Shown here piece after piece: positions 26,601-39,100 of a DNA stretch of 64,000 bases; position 1 is the first letter of the stretch; the number at the start of each line of letters is the position of its first letter. Source of the DNA: Candidula unifasciata. Taxonomy: Eukaryota; Mollusca; Gastropoda; Stylommatophora; Geomitridae. The notes under the pieces were generated by a model. The model did no database searches, was not told where the DNA came from, and was given only the letters and a program-made list of their open reading frames with translations. The DNA lies in assembly GCA_905116865.2 (NCBI GenBank), contig CAJHNH020002020.1, positions 62,001 through 126,000 on the forward strand, in the 5' to 3' direction. Made by a program: the position numbers and the translations under genes.

Positions 26601-29600
26601 GAAATAAACGCTACTGGACAAAAAAGAATGACAGTAAGCATTAGGATTAAATGGATTCATGTACTAGCTTGAAGAGTAATAAGGAGACAAGAAAAAAGGA
26701 TATCATGTGTGGGCTAACCAATAAATGCACAATGAGTTTCTTAGTGCTAAAAATGTTAATGGAGTCGCCGTGGCAGAGCGGCTAGACGCGCGCCGCGGAT
26801 CGGAAGGTCGTGGGTTCGCTTCCTGGCGGAGACGGACTTTTCTTCAAAAATGACCTTGGCTCCCAGGTCGACCCAGCCTTGAGTGGGTCCCGGGTGCAAT
26901 CCCGGGAAGTAGAGGTGGCCGGCGTGATGCTGACCACAACACCCATCTTGTGCCGTTGGTCTATAAAAATATAGGTCTAGCCCTATATACCCTGTACGCC
27001 TAAAGGCGTGGAAAGGGTCCTTTACTTTACTTAAAAATGTTAATAAATGCAATCAAAAGAAACAAAGAAATAATACATTAAACGTACAAAGGACGGGTCT
27101 CTGCGGCGAAGTGATCAAGCCGTTTGCCTCACAGTCTGAAGATCATACATTCATTTCATAGCTGCTTCGTTCAGTTCACAAGTGACATTTTTACGAAGAT
27201 CCCTTGGGATCATCACCAGAGCTAGGGAGTTGGTGCTCTGTGTGATGCTCTCACCAGGGGGCTCACTGTTCCGAGGAGAGAGACCGAGCCACATGGAATA
27301 AAACCACTTGCTATAAAGTCAATCCTCTCGACTTTAACCTTAATTTTTCTTGGTACTGAAAGCGTTAATAAATGCAATCAGAAAAAACTAAGAAGTAATA
27401 CCTTAAAAGTACAAAGGATAGGGGTCTCCATGGCGAATTGGTCAAGCAATTTGCCTTGTGCTCTGAAAGTCATGGGTTCATTTCACAGCTGTGCCGTTCA
27501 ATTTACGAGTGCAGTTTTTACCGAGATCCCTGGGGATCGTCACCAGCGCTACGGAGTTCATGATCTGTGCAATGCTCTCTGACTGAGCCACATGGGATAA
27601 CACCCGGTGCATTGAAGTCAGTCTTCTCTACTTCAACCTTATACATTAAAAGTTTTGTAGTAGTGAAACAATTTCATAGTACACTATATAAAAGGCCTTG
27701 TCAAGAACAGTGGAAGGTATGGTTCTGGGAAGAAGTTGGGGTCAACTCTCCTTATGGTCAACATAGGATATTATTCACTGTCGGCATCAAAGTTTATGAG
27801 GTCGGAGAGCCAGAGAGGGATCTAGTCTCTTTCAGGTTATGTTATGTTATCACAATTGACATTTTGCACAGTGGGCATCCCCATGTGTGCTGAGTCCTCC
27901 GATGCAGCAGCCATTCCAAAGTACTTCTGCTGATTGTTCACATGAGGAGTTGGTTATAGTATCTCCTGTCTTTACCTCGAAGACGACATAGGCGTGCTTC
28001 ACCCAGCTTAACTCCTTGGTCACACAGTCTTGTTAGCTTCAGAGATTCGCTGTTATACCCCAATCTAGTCTGTACATTGCTGATGTCAGCTCTGTCCATG
28101 CTTCTTCCTGTTTGCATTGGTGCGTTACTTGCCAGCTGGTTAGCTCTTTCATTACCCCGTACTCCTGCCTGCCCAGGTGTGTAGATCCAGATGATGGAGG
28201 TTAACTGCGACTTTCGAATGCTTTCTACCCATTCGGAGCATAGACTACCTGGAGAGATTTTCTGAAGCATGTTCATAGAGTCTGAAATGATTACCGCATG
28301 TGTGGTTGCTTGTTCGCTCTATCAGGTATGCTGGATAATTGCTGTGTTCTGCAAAGGATTTTCTACATGATAATCCATGGTATTCAAAATATCTTTTTCT
28401 TCTTTAGATGTTAGTTTTCAACTGCTTAACATATCCATTTTGTCTTATGTCAGGAAAAGGAGAGGATGGCATTTTTTTCTGCATTTTACTTCATGATCAA
28501 CTTAGGGAGTATGCTGTCCACATTTTTAACCCCAATTTTGAGAGGTAATTTTTTTTTTTTTAAATTAAAAAAAAAAAATGTATTTTAGTTGTTAATGAGG
28601 GTGCCATGGATACATAGCAGCAAGATGCTTGCTTTCTGGCTTGAAGGCATTGGGTTTGAATCCTCAGTGAGATGGATTTGTACAATTGACCTAAGTTTCT
28701 CAGATGACCCAGTCTAAAATGGGTACCAGAAGGGGTTCTAGGAAGTAAATATGGCTGGCGTGATATTGACAGTATCTGCTTTCAGGGGTCAGCTGGTCTA
28801 ACAATAATGGACCCCCCCCCCTTCCCACATGTGTGAGGAATCCAGTTGCCTGAAAAGGGTCTTTTTTTCACATTACTTGAGAGCTGAGGTATGATAGTAA
28901 TACCATTTTGCAGCCTCTTTTTCCTGTGTCGGTTCCTGGGCCACATTTTGGGAAGGAAAAAAAAAATACATCCACTGCCTCCCTCTCAGCATGTCCTAAA
29001 AGATGACTGATTAAGAATTTTTCGTCCGGCGTTGGAACGCATCTGCCTGAGAGGTGGGGAACTAACAGTTTGCATACAAATAAGCAGATCGGTAAAAGGG
29101 ATGTACATGCAAAATTCAAGTCCTGGAACAAAACTGAAGTCCAGAAGTGGATGAACAACCAGCATTTTCTGCTGGAGTTACCAGCGGGTGAGCAGTAGGA
29201 AGAAAAGAGAAAAGCAGCTTGTCTTGCTGAAGTCAATGCACCTAACAAATGTTATTCTCACCAATCTGGGGAACTGTCAGAGTTAATGACAGATGTTACA
29301 AATGCAAAATCCATGCTTTCTGTCAAGAGGCAGCATCTAAATAGGAATTTGCACTATGATCAAGTATGCAGTGTAAAATTACTTGCACTTTGACATTTCA
29401 CGCTTAGCCACTCATTTGATCATGCATCAGACAGATATGAAGAGGATGGGCTGGGGAATGAGAGGACGACATGGGTGAGAGGTTACAGTGTCTGCCTCCC
29501 GGCTCAGAACCTACCAGATTCCACTCACAGCACCATTATGTGCCACACCGATACTTGTAGGTGGACATAGTTTGCCATCTCATTCTATTGCTTGTCTGAG

Positions 29601-32600
29601 CTCGGGTCCGTCATCTTATCCCAGTTGTGCCAGGTTGCTAAACTATCCTGGAATTTATGTGTCTGCCTTTTGGTCTTTACCCATAAAGTTTGTTAAATGT
29701 CAAATTTATTCCTACACTTTTTTTTTCTTTTTTAAAATCTTTTTAAATCCCCAAAATGTCTTGATGGTTCTTCTTCTAATTTCTGTTATCAATTTATGAT
29801 TTGTATCTGTTGCATGAAGAACTGCCTCAGATTTGTTGGTCCACCCATGATATTCTCTGCAGTTCCCTCAGAAACCACATTTAAGCTGCCATGAGATGCT
29901 TACTGAGAAATATTTGGTATTGTTTTCTTAATAGTTAGTGTTCCTGTTAAAATGTGATGTAATTATAAGACTTATTCTTAGCTTTTTCTGCTCAAGCTAA
30001 CCTCACCTGCTTTGTCAGTGTTCACTTTCAGAATGGTGGTTTACAGCAAGGCTGTGATATCTGTGCTTTGGCCCAACACAGTAGATTTCAGCAAACTTCT
30101 GATTAGTCGCCTTTTACAGCATGCTTGTTAGGGCACAATGACCTATTCTCCCCGACCCCTTTTTCCCAAAATGGGTCCTGGTGTTCTGTTGATGGTATTC
30201 CCGCATGCCACCATTATTATTAATCATACAGTTTATTTATCAGTCTGCCTCTATCGCTTCTGTCCTTCAGTCATTACAATGTTCCACAGTGCCTTTTGTC
30301 TCACAAAATGAATAAAAAATTTCTTTATTTGATAAAAGTATGGTAGGGCCTTTCTCCTGCCATTTGTACATTAGGCACATGGGAGCTAGACCAATATTTT
30401 TATGGACCAGTTGGCACTTAGTGGGTGATGTCATCATCCTGCCAAAGCACCTTTACTTCCCAGGATTTTGCCTTGTATCCATGTTAGGCTAGCTTGACCA
30501 GAAGCTCATTTCCTGTCTCTTTCTTGTTTGAGTAAGTGATGTCTTCCTTCATTTGGCTTTAGCAAGATAATCGTTAAACCCTAGCTGTCCAGTGTATTTA
30601 TATAATTTATATGGGAAGCAGCAATTCCACACTCCCCAAGCTCATCCTGATTTCTGTTTTCACATTCTACGACTTACAGGAGAACATATCAGTAAAATTA
30701 TTTCCTCTCATTATGCTTTTTGTTTTTCAGCTGATGTACACTGTATAGGGAACAGCTGCTATCCCTTAGCTTTTGGAGTTTCCACAGTTCTGATGTTTCT
30801 TGCCATTGGTAAGTAGGACTTTAAGGTTTTGCTAAGTTGACTATCGTACAGTAAAGTCTTGTTAACACAAATTCCAAGGAACCAAAGCATCAAGAGTTTG
30901 CCTTAAAAAAAATGTGTACTAACCAGGGACTAATAATAATACACATCCTCCCTGTGTGGGTTCCGGAGCCTTTTTGTAGGAAAAACAAGAATAGTCCCAC
31001 TGCCTACCCAAAAGCATGTCGTATGAGTCGACTATTTGGGAGCTTCCTTCGGACTCGTAGTGCATCTGCCTGAGAGGCAAGAAACCAGTCAGTACTGTAA
31101 ACTGATGCACACACAACACTCAGCTTCTGGAACAGGACTGCAGTCCAAAAGTGGCTGAACAACCAGAACTTTCCGCCAGAGTTTACAGCTGGTGAATGTG
31201 AATAAGAAGAAGAAGAATACATATCCATTTTGTTTAACTGAGTGTTCTTCTTAAGTGAGTTAATGTTAACAAGGTTTTACTACATAATGTCATGAGTTTA
31301 GAAAATGATTTGATTTCACATGTTGGCTTATTTTATGTCAAAAGTTGTAATGGCCACTTGAATAAAAATTGTTTTAAGTTCTGTCATGGGGGTAGAGTCG
31401 GCTCTGTGGCTAAGTCGATGCGAACGCTTCGCTTCGTAATGCCGGGATGCCAGGTTCGATCCCAGCTGCGGGCAAAGCGCTTTGCGTTGGTTTCGACAGT
31501 GGTATCAAGAAAGCCGACCGTCCAGAAAGCAATGGCAAACTACTGGATGTAAATTGCCTAGAGAAACCACACAACAGCCAGGGGCTGTTAGGGTTGGTTC
31601 TGCAACGTCCTGTAAAGGATACGCAACTAACTTAAACATGGGGGTAGAAATATAATTGATTGAGTGTTGTATTGTACAATGGCATGAGTTTAGAAGACCA
31701 TTTGAGTGTACATGTTTCTCTGTTGTGTATTGTCCTGAGAAGGAATACTCCCCAGCAGGAGCATGCACAGCAATAGCCTACTAATCCTCAGTAGGAGTCC
31801 CATGTCAACAAATGTTTAGGCTCTTGACCTCCTAGGCATTCGAGGAGAAGGTGGGGAAGGAGGGGGGCAGACCGGGTCATGATTCCCGCGCCTCAGACTT
31901 CTCCTGCCGTGCTGGTGCTGATCAGACAAGATGAGACATGGTAATTGCAACAGGTACTGAGGTTATGGTGATTGTTGCATGGTAGCAAATTAACCTTTTA
32001 GTTCAGGAAGCAACTGTGAGCATCTGTATTTTCCCTCTGGTATGAAGGTATGACCACCCCTGGCACTTCAACAATTTCCACCTGGATGGCAATCCAACAT
32101 GGTGGATCTCTTCTTCTTTGCCTTCACCAGCTGTAAACTTTAGGGGAAAGTTTTGATTGTTCGTCCAGTTCTAGACTTGAGTCTTGTCAGATCTGACTTT
32201 TTTGTATGCAGACAGTTGGTTCCTTGCCTCTCAGACAGATGCACTTTGTCGTTGAAAGAAACACCTTAATTAGTCTACTTTTATGACCTGCTTGTTAGGA
32301 AAGCAATTTTTGTCCCACTTCCCCCAAATGAATGGGACCCCAGAACCCACACAGGGGAAATCTTCTGTTCAGCCTCCAAAGAAGTTAGTTTTGGAGCACT
32401 TGTATATATTTCAAATCATGACTGTAAAAAAAAAAGTAATTTGTGTGAACATCTTTGTGTACTGTATGGCCATGAGATAAGTCAGCCAGTTGGATTAAAA
32501 ATGTCAGCAGCACAAAAAACATGAAGTGTTTCATTTAAGATTATCTTCTTTCTACAGGAAACAGCTATGGCAGAGTAGTTAGTTCATTTTGTTACCAAGA

Positions 32601-33133
32601 CACTGATCAGGGTTCTATCCCTTACAGTGTCAGAACAATTTTAACATGCACGACTCTGGTATACACACTGGAGGATCCACACCAGTGCTGAGTTTGTTTG
32701 CTGACCATGCCTCTCATTTTGGACCTAAAGAAATGGAATATCAGATCACTAGTGAATAGTTTTTAGTCAGATAAAGATTCTTGGCCCTGTTGAATCAGTC
32801 GTGCAATAATCTATCAGTAATCCAGTCAGTTATTGTTACTTTCACTCTTTGCTTGGTAATAACTATTTTGACCCCAGCCTTTAGTTGCAACTATTTCTTA
32901 TATCCTGAGAAGTTCTCGTTTAAAGTAGTCCATATCTAAGTCCAGAGTAATTAAAACAAGATCACTGTGGGCAGGAAGAAAAAAGTAAAAATGCAGATTG
33001 GTTTAATGTAACAACGATCTGCGATACAAGAGTCAGAAATGTGAGCTGACTGTGGACTAATAAACTTGTGATGCATTACATGTAACGACTGAGTCAAGTC
33101 ATTCTCTAAGTCATTCTCATTTGTCAGTCCACA

Positions 33134-33185
<52 letters not shown>

Positions 33186-36100
33186 CATGCACCCATTTAT
33201 AATTTATCACTTTTAATTCTGATACTAAGATGCTATTGCTGTCTTCAATCAGTTATCTTTGTGAGTGGGCGGAAGCACTACAAGCATGTACCACCCACAG
33301 GAAATCTGTTTGGATCTGTAGTAAGATGTGTTGGGGTAGGTTTATGTATATCTTCTCTTTTTAGGTAACAGAAGATTATTTTTCTCACTCATGCTGTGGA
33401 AGTGTGTGCACTGTGTGGAGTCTCCTTCTGTGAGAATATCTGTGAGGAGACCAGAGCACTTATGGAAATATAACATTGTGCTTTGATAGGAACTAAAAAG
33501 GTGCATCTGTGTAGTCGTTTATATATTTGAATGTGTATAATTTCATCATCATCCAGTGCCTTGCAAATTGTTGTGGGTTATCATGCCTCTTCACATCTGA
33601 CAATCTCCAGCTGCATGTATCAGCTTGTGTCCTGGCACGCTTCTGTGCCAGGACAAAAGACTGTCAAGAATCTTTTCATGTTGTGTTCCGCTGCCTCTTT
33701 CCATATATCTTTCCGATTGTTACATGTGTGTTCTTGTTTTCTTTTCATAACATGACCAAAAAATGACTCTTTCTGTTATTTATGATAAGTTAACTTCAGG
33801 TTTTTATCTCTGTAAAAACATTAACTTCTACATATAGTAATCATTCTTCAAGCCAGTGACCATGTTTGTCTACCGTTACTTTGGCACATTCTAACTGAAG
33901 TAGTCATAAGTTGAAAGTACTGTGTCTAGAAAAATTCAGATAATATCTGAGTGCACAAAGAATGGGGAACTTGTTTTCCTTTGCCATGAGGGCCTGCTGG
34001 ATATCATTTGCAGACTGATTACAGTTAACTTTACAATTAGCCAGCTATATTTGGTCAAACATTTAATTGTAGCTGTCTTAGTAGGTCCATTCCAATTGAT
34101 TTCTTGGGCCATATAGGAACACTGGCTAGATGTACCCCAGTGTGATACACATAGTGCTGAGTTACTGATTTTATTATTTAAGACTAGATAACATAGCACA
34201 TGGGCTTACCCATAGATGCTCTGTCTCCTGCGTAAATGTGTTAAGGTGTAGATGCTGACTGTTTCAGTAGTAGGAAGGTGTACTTTTCCTCTCATATGTC
34301 CTTCCTTTCTGGATCCATGCTTAGTTCCAAACTCACTCATTCTTTACATTGTTTTTTTATTATATCTTGTGTCTGTTATCAGCATTCATTCATAAATGGC
34401 CTTTGCAATGTCTCACTTGTCCAATATGAGTGTTCCTGTAGTTATTGCATTTGCAGCAAAAAAATCTGCTCTGTCATTCTCTGGCACTCGTGCATATTCC
34501 AGATAGTATATCCACATGGGTCCCTGTCATGTTGACGTGCTGATGCAGGGTACACACTCATGCCACATTTGTCCATTATTAACTTTTTACAGTAGGCACT
34601 GTCACTTATACAGTATGATTTCTCTGATAACTGTTTTCAGCTTTCCACTTCAGAGCTGCAGTGATTGTGTCCACCTCCATTCTCATGCATGAAGTTGTGG
34701 GTACAAAATCACTGTTTTTTTCTACCACAATCTCACCCTTCATTCTAGCTGAAAACCCCCAGCTAGTTTTTTTCACCCTGATAAACATAACTATTGGATT
34801 ACACATCTGGGTCATCTAGTCCCTTTATGATTTAGTTTGCTTTAGATTGCTTGTTACAGTGTGTAGGACCCATTGTGACAGCAGACAACAAACTAGCAAA
34901 CATCACCAATTTAGTCCAGTGTTTTCATCTATCAGTTGTTGTACCCTAATTCTGCCATACCATTACACCATTCTCTAAATTATAATTCTAATGTCTTCTT
35001 CTCCTTATTCGTTCACCTGCTGTAAGCTCCTGTGGAAAGTCCTTGTTGTTTGTCCCTTTAAACTTTGGCTTTGTGCCAGGGCCTGAGTTTTGCGTGTACA
35101 TCAGTTTTACTGACCTATTTGTGTGCAGTTGGTTGTTCCTTGCCATTTGGGTAGATGCACTTCGACTTCAAAGGAAGCCCCCATTTATTCGACTTCTTTG
35201 ACATGCTTGTTGAGGAGGCAGAGGGGCTATTCTTATTTCCCCCACAATGGGACCCCAGAACCCACACAGGTAATCATCAGGTGGAGTTAACTGACACATT
35301 ATTGGTTGAGGCGCAAGAACTGTCAATAATCAACACATCATGAATTGTTTATGGCCAAACAAGATAAGGCCAACCCTTTGTTAAATTTAGAAAAAGCAAA
35401 TCACATGAGTAAACTGTACCAAAATAAAGAAAAAAAAAAAAAAAAACTTCTGTGAAATATGAAAAAAGCTAAATCGCTACTTCTCATTTATAATTCTGTT
35501 ATTGTTATTTGTGTTGAAATATTTCAAATATTTTGTGTTCTGTTATCAGCATGGATTGAAGTTGAGATTTAGTCTTGGAAAATATCAAGGCAAAGATAAC
35601 CACTGGCTGAATTATTCTGAGGGGAAATACGAGGTGAGACTTCTGATTGACTCTTGTCTAAGATCATACTAGACTCTGATTCATTGTGGGGAAATGTGAA
35701 GGGAAAATCTGCACATCTGTTAATGGTTATTGTTGGGATATTCTTCTATGTTCACCCTTAAAAGTGTGGTTGGCATATTGTTTTGTAGTTTACAGCTAGG
35801 CTGTGATCTCTGTGTATTTAGACCAAACACATCCAGTTTCATCAAAATCTTAATAAGTGACCTTTTTTTTGACATGTTTATTAACGGACAGTGCGTTTGT
35901 TCTCTCTTAACTCTTTCAGTCCCAGGGGGTTTAGCATGCAGAGGCCGAAGGGGTGGTACAGAGAAATGTATAACTGGCAGCTCTCTGTACCACTGTTGAA
36001 ACCAACGCAAGACATTCTGTAGCTGAAATCGAATCTGGTACCCCGGCATTACGAAGTGCACTCGCAACACCTAAGCCACAGACGCCGACTTTCTGCCATT

Positions 36101-39100
36101 ACCTGTGTTCTAGGCACTCTATTATCAGCAAGTAGATCTCTATTTTTTTCCCAAACCCTTTCATTTCTAAGCAACTTACTATGGGTAGGTATAGTTTAAA
36201 AGGATGTTTTCTTGGCTTTTTAACAGTGGTATAAGAGTCACATCATGAAAGATTTGAGTGCCTCACCATATAATATTTCCAAAGACTTTGGTGGCTGCAT
36301 TGCAGCCATCCTCTGTTGGGGAAAAGGCACAATAAAGAAAAGTGGAATAAAGTTGAAAGGATTGGTTTCACTGTTGGGTTTCTTCTGCGTTCATCCAAAG
36401 ATGTAATTGGGTTGCACCAGTTTACAGCATGGCTGTGATATTATGGGCCTTTCAGCCAACACATCCTGCTTCTGCAGTTGACCAGGTTAGCCTTCCTGGT
36501 CTGTTGGGTTTTATGCCATATGGTTTGGTATCTCTCCGCAGAGCTGCTGGTAACATCAAGAGTGTTGCAAAAAACATGAACTGTATAGCTCGAGTGACTG
36601 CTCCCATGCTGCCCATGCTGTGCCTGGTAAAAAGCAGGCTGATTGACTGCTTCCTCTGAGCAGCAAGCTACTTTATAAGACAGACATAACAAAGACTGTC
36701 TGGAATCATGTCAAAAATACAACAGAACAAGTTCAGTATTCATACCTAGAGAGACTGAGGATCTAGATGACATTGAACGCACACGGCAAATATGGGCCTA
36801 ATTACCTTTAGTCAGATTGCATCTAGTTCAGTGGTTCTCAACCTGTGGGTCGAACAACCCTTTCACTGGGGTCGCCAAAGACCAATGGAAAACACATATT
36901 CACTGAAGTTATGAAGTAGCAACGAAAATAATTGTATGTTTAGGGGTCGTCACAACATGAGGAACTGTATTAAAAGTCGCCGCATTAGGAAGGTTGAGAG
37001 CCACTGATCAAGTACAGTTGTATGCGAACTTTTGGTTGTATGTAGAATTTGTTATAAATGCGATAACACTATGAATAATGGTTTTATTTGACTTCTCACA
37101 TAGGAACACTTTGTTGAAGATGTGAAGGCTTTGCTGAAAGTACTATGGCTGTTTCTGCCATTACCTGTGTTCTGGGCACTGTATGATCAGCAAGTAAGTC
37201 TCTCTATTTTTTTCATTGTTTTGACAAGAAATCATGGGTCACTTTCTAGGCCTCTCTGGACTGGATTTGGCTCGCAGGTCTCAAGTAATTTAACCCTGTC
37301 ATAGTTGCTCTGTCTTCTGATGCAGCAGCCACTGAAGGCACCACTGCTGACCATTCATATAAACTTGTTGCATAGACATTGGTATATTTACACTTTGAAT
37401 TTTATACAGCTGTCTTGTAGTATCTTCTTCTTTGCCTTTATCAGTTGTAAACTTCGGCAGAAAGTTTTGGTTGTTTATCCACTTTTGGACTTTAGTCTTT
37501 TTCCAGAACCTGAGTTTCACAGATCTGGCTTATTTGTAGTCAGACTGTCAGTTTCTGGTCTCTCAGGCAGTTGCACTACGACTTCGAAGGACATATCTCT
37601 AATCAACTCTTATGACATGCTTGTTAGGGGGCAGTGGGTCTATTCCCCCCCCCCCACCCCCTTTTCCCCTAAACCACTATGGGGCCCTGGAACCTACACT
37701 AGGATATCACTTCTAGTATAATTCATTGTAAACATCATTGAGAACATCATCTTGTCAAACTGGCATGCGAGATCATCTTGCAATCTTTGCCAGCATGCAT
37801 CACTTCAAATGGTGCCAACTTTCTGTTCCAGACCACCATTGTGTTTAGTCAATGACCTTATAATGGGTTTACAGTGCTAGATAAATTGGCATTCACTTGA
37901 TAAACACAATTGATAAAGATCGGGTTTTTATGTTAACTTGAAGGGGAGCTCTAGACCCATTAGGAGGAAGGGAAATGGTTAGCCTCTCATGAATAGCAGT
38001 GCTCTTACTCTCATTACGACGTGTATTAAGATTCAGCATGTAAAACAGAACACTGAAATTATGAGTCACAAAAAACATGTATATTCTGGTTTTAATTCAC
38101 ATGCCATACAGTTAAGTGTAAAATATTTTAATACAACAATACATTAGTGTGTATGCAAGGAAAGCTTGGAAGAAATTTGCACTACACCGCTTTGGGGTGT
38201 CAGTGGAGATAAAGGTTCTGATTACTTGAAACAGTTGCATATATATAAATTGTAGTGTTCCAAAGAGGACATTTCACATACAGAAATTGCTCATATTTTA
38301 CCGGCACCATTAGGGGAAGCAAAGAATTTGAACAATGTCTAGTGGCAACTAAGGCTAAGGCATGCAGAACTGGACGTAGGCTGCACTCTCCTAGGATATA
38401 GGCTGCACTTTCTTGTGTGACATAGGGGGATTGGGGTTAGGGCCGATTCTGCATGTTTCAGGGCTGTTAAAAGTGGTAACATACTGTAATATAGAACAAA
38501 CGATATCGCCGGCCAGTGACAACATCTAGTAAAACGCTGCATGTTGTTGGCCGGCCACTAAGCTTGACACCCCAGCAACATAGCACAAGCCCTGCGACAC
38601 AGCAATTTATAAATGGAAAGGGAAGTCGGTCTCTTTCTGGGCCCGAAAACGTGAGATGTTCTGCAACTCAGTGATTGTGAAATGGTCTACTTTCATGGCT
38701 TCCTGAACTACTTGTATTTATTAACCGCTGTTGAAACTATTTTTATGCTACTGTCCAAGCTAGTTATTCAATTCTCCTGTCCAAGCTAGTCATTAAATCC
38801 TACTGTCCATTCTAGTCTTTAAATCCTACTGTCCAATCTAGTCATTAAATCCTACTGTCCAAGCTAGTCATAAAATCCTACTGTCCAGTCTAGTTATTCA
38901 ATTCTCCTGTCCAAGCTAGTCATTAAATCTTACTGTCCAATCTAGTCATTAAATCCTACTGTCCAAGCTAGTCATAAAATCCTACTGTCCAGTCTAGTTA
39001 TTCAATTCTCCTGTCCAAGCTAGTCATTAAATCCTACTGTCCAATCTAGTCATTAAATCCTACTGTCCAAGCTAGTCATAAAATCCTACTGTCCAGTCTA

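Noticed and set aside
13740..31640. Functional tRNA genes (tRNA-like heads)
   Set aside because: All are followed by SINE bodies, lack a full acceptor stem and recur in the window.
33253..33365. Extending transporter exon 9 to TTTTTAG/gtaaca (adds VGLCISSLFR)
   Set aside because: It ends in phase 2 while exon 10 needs phase 0, and the shorter exon aligns to human PEPT1 without a gap.
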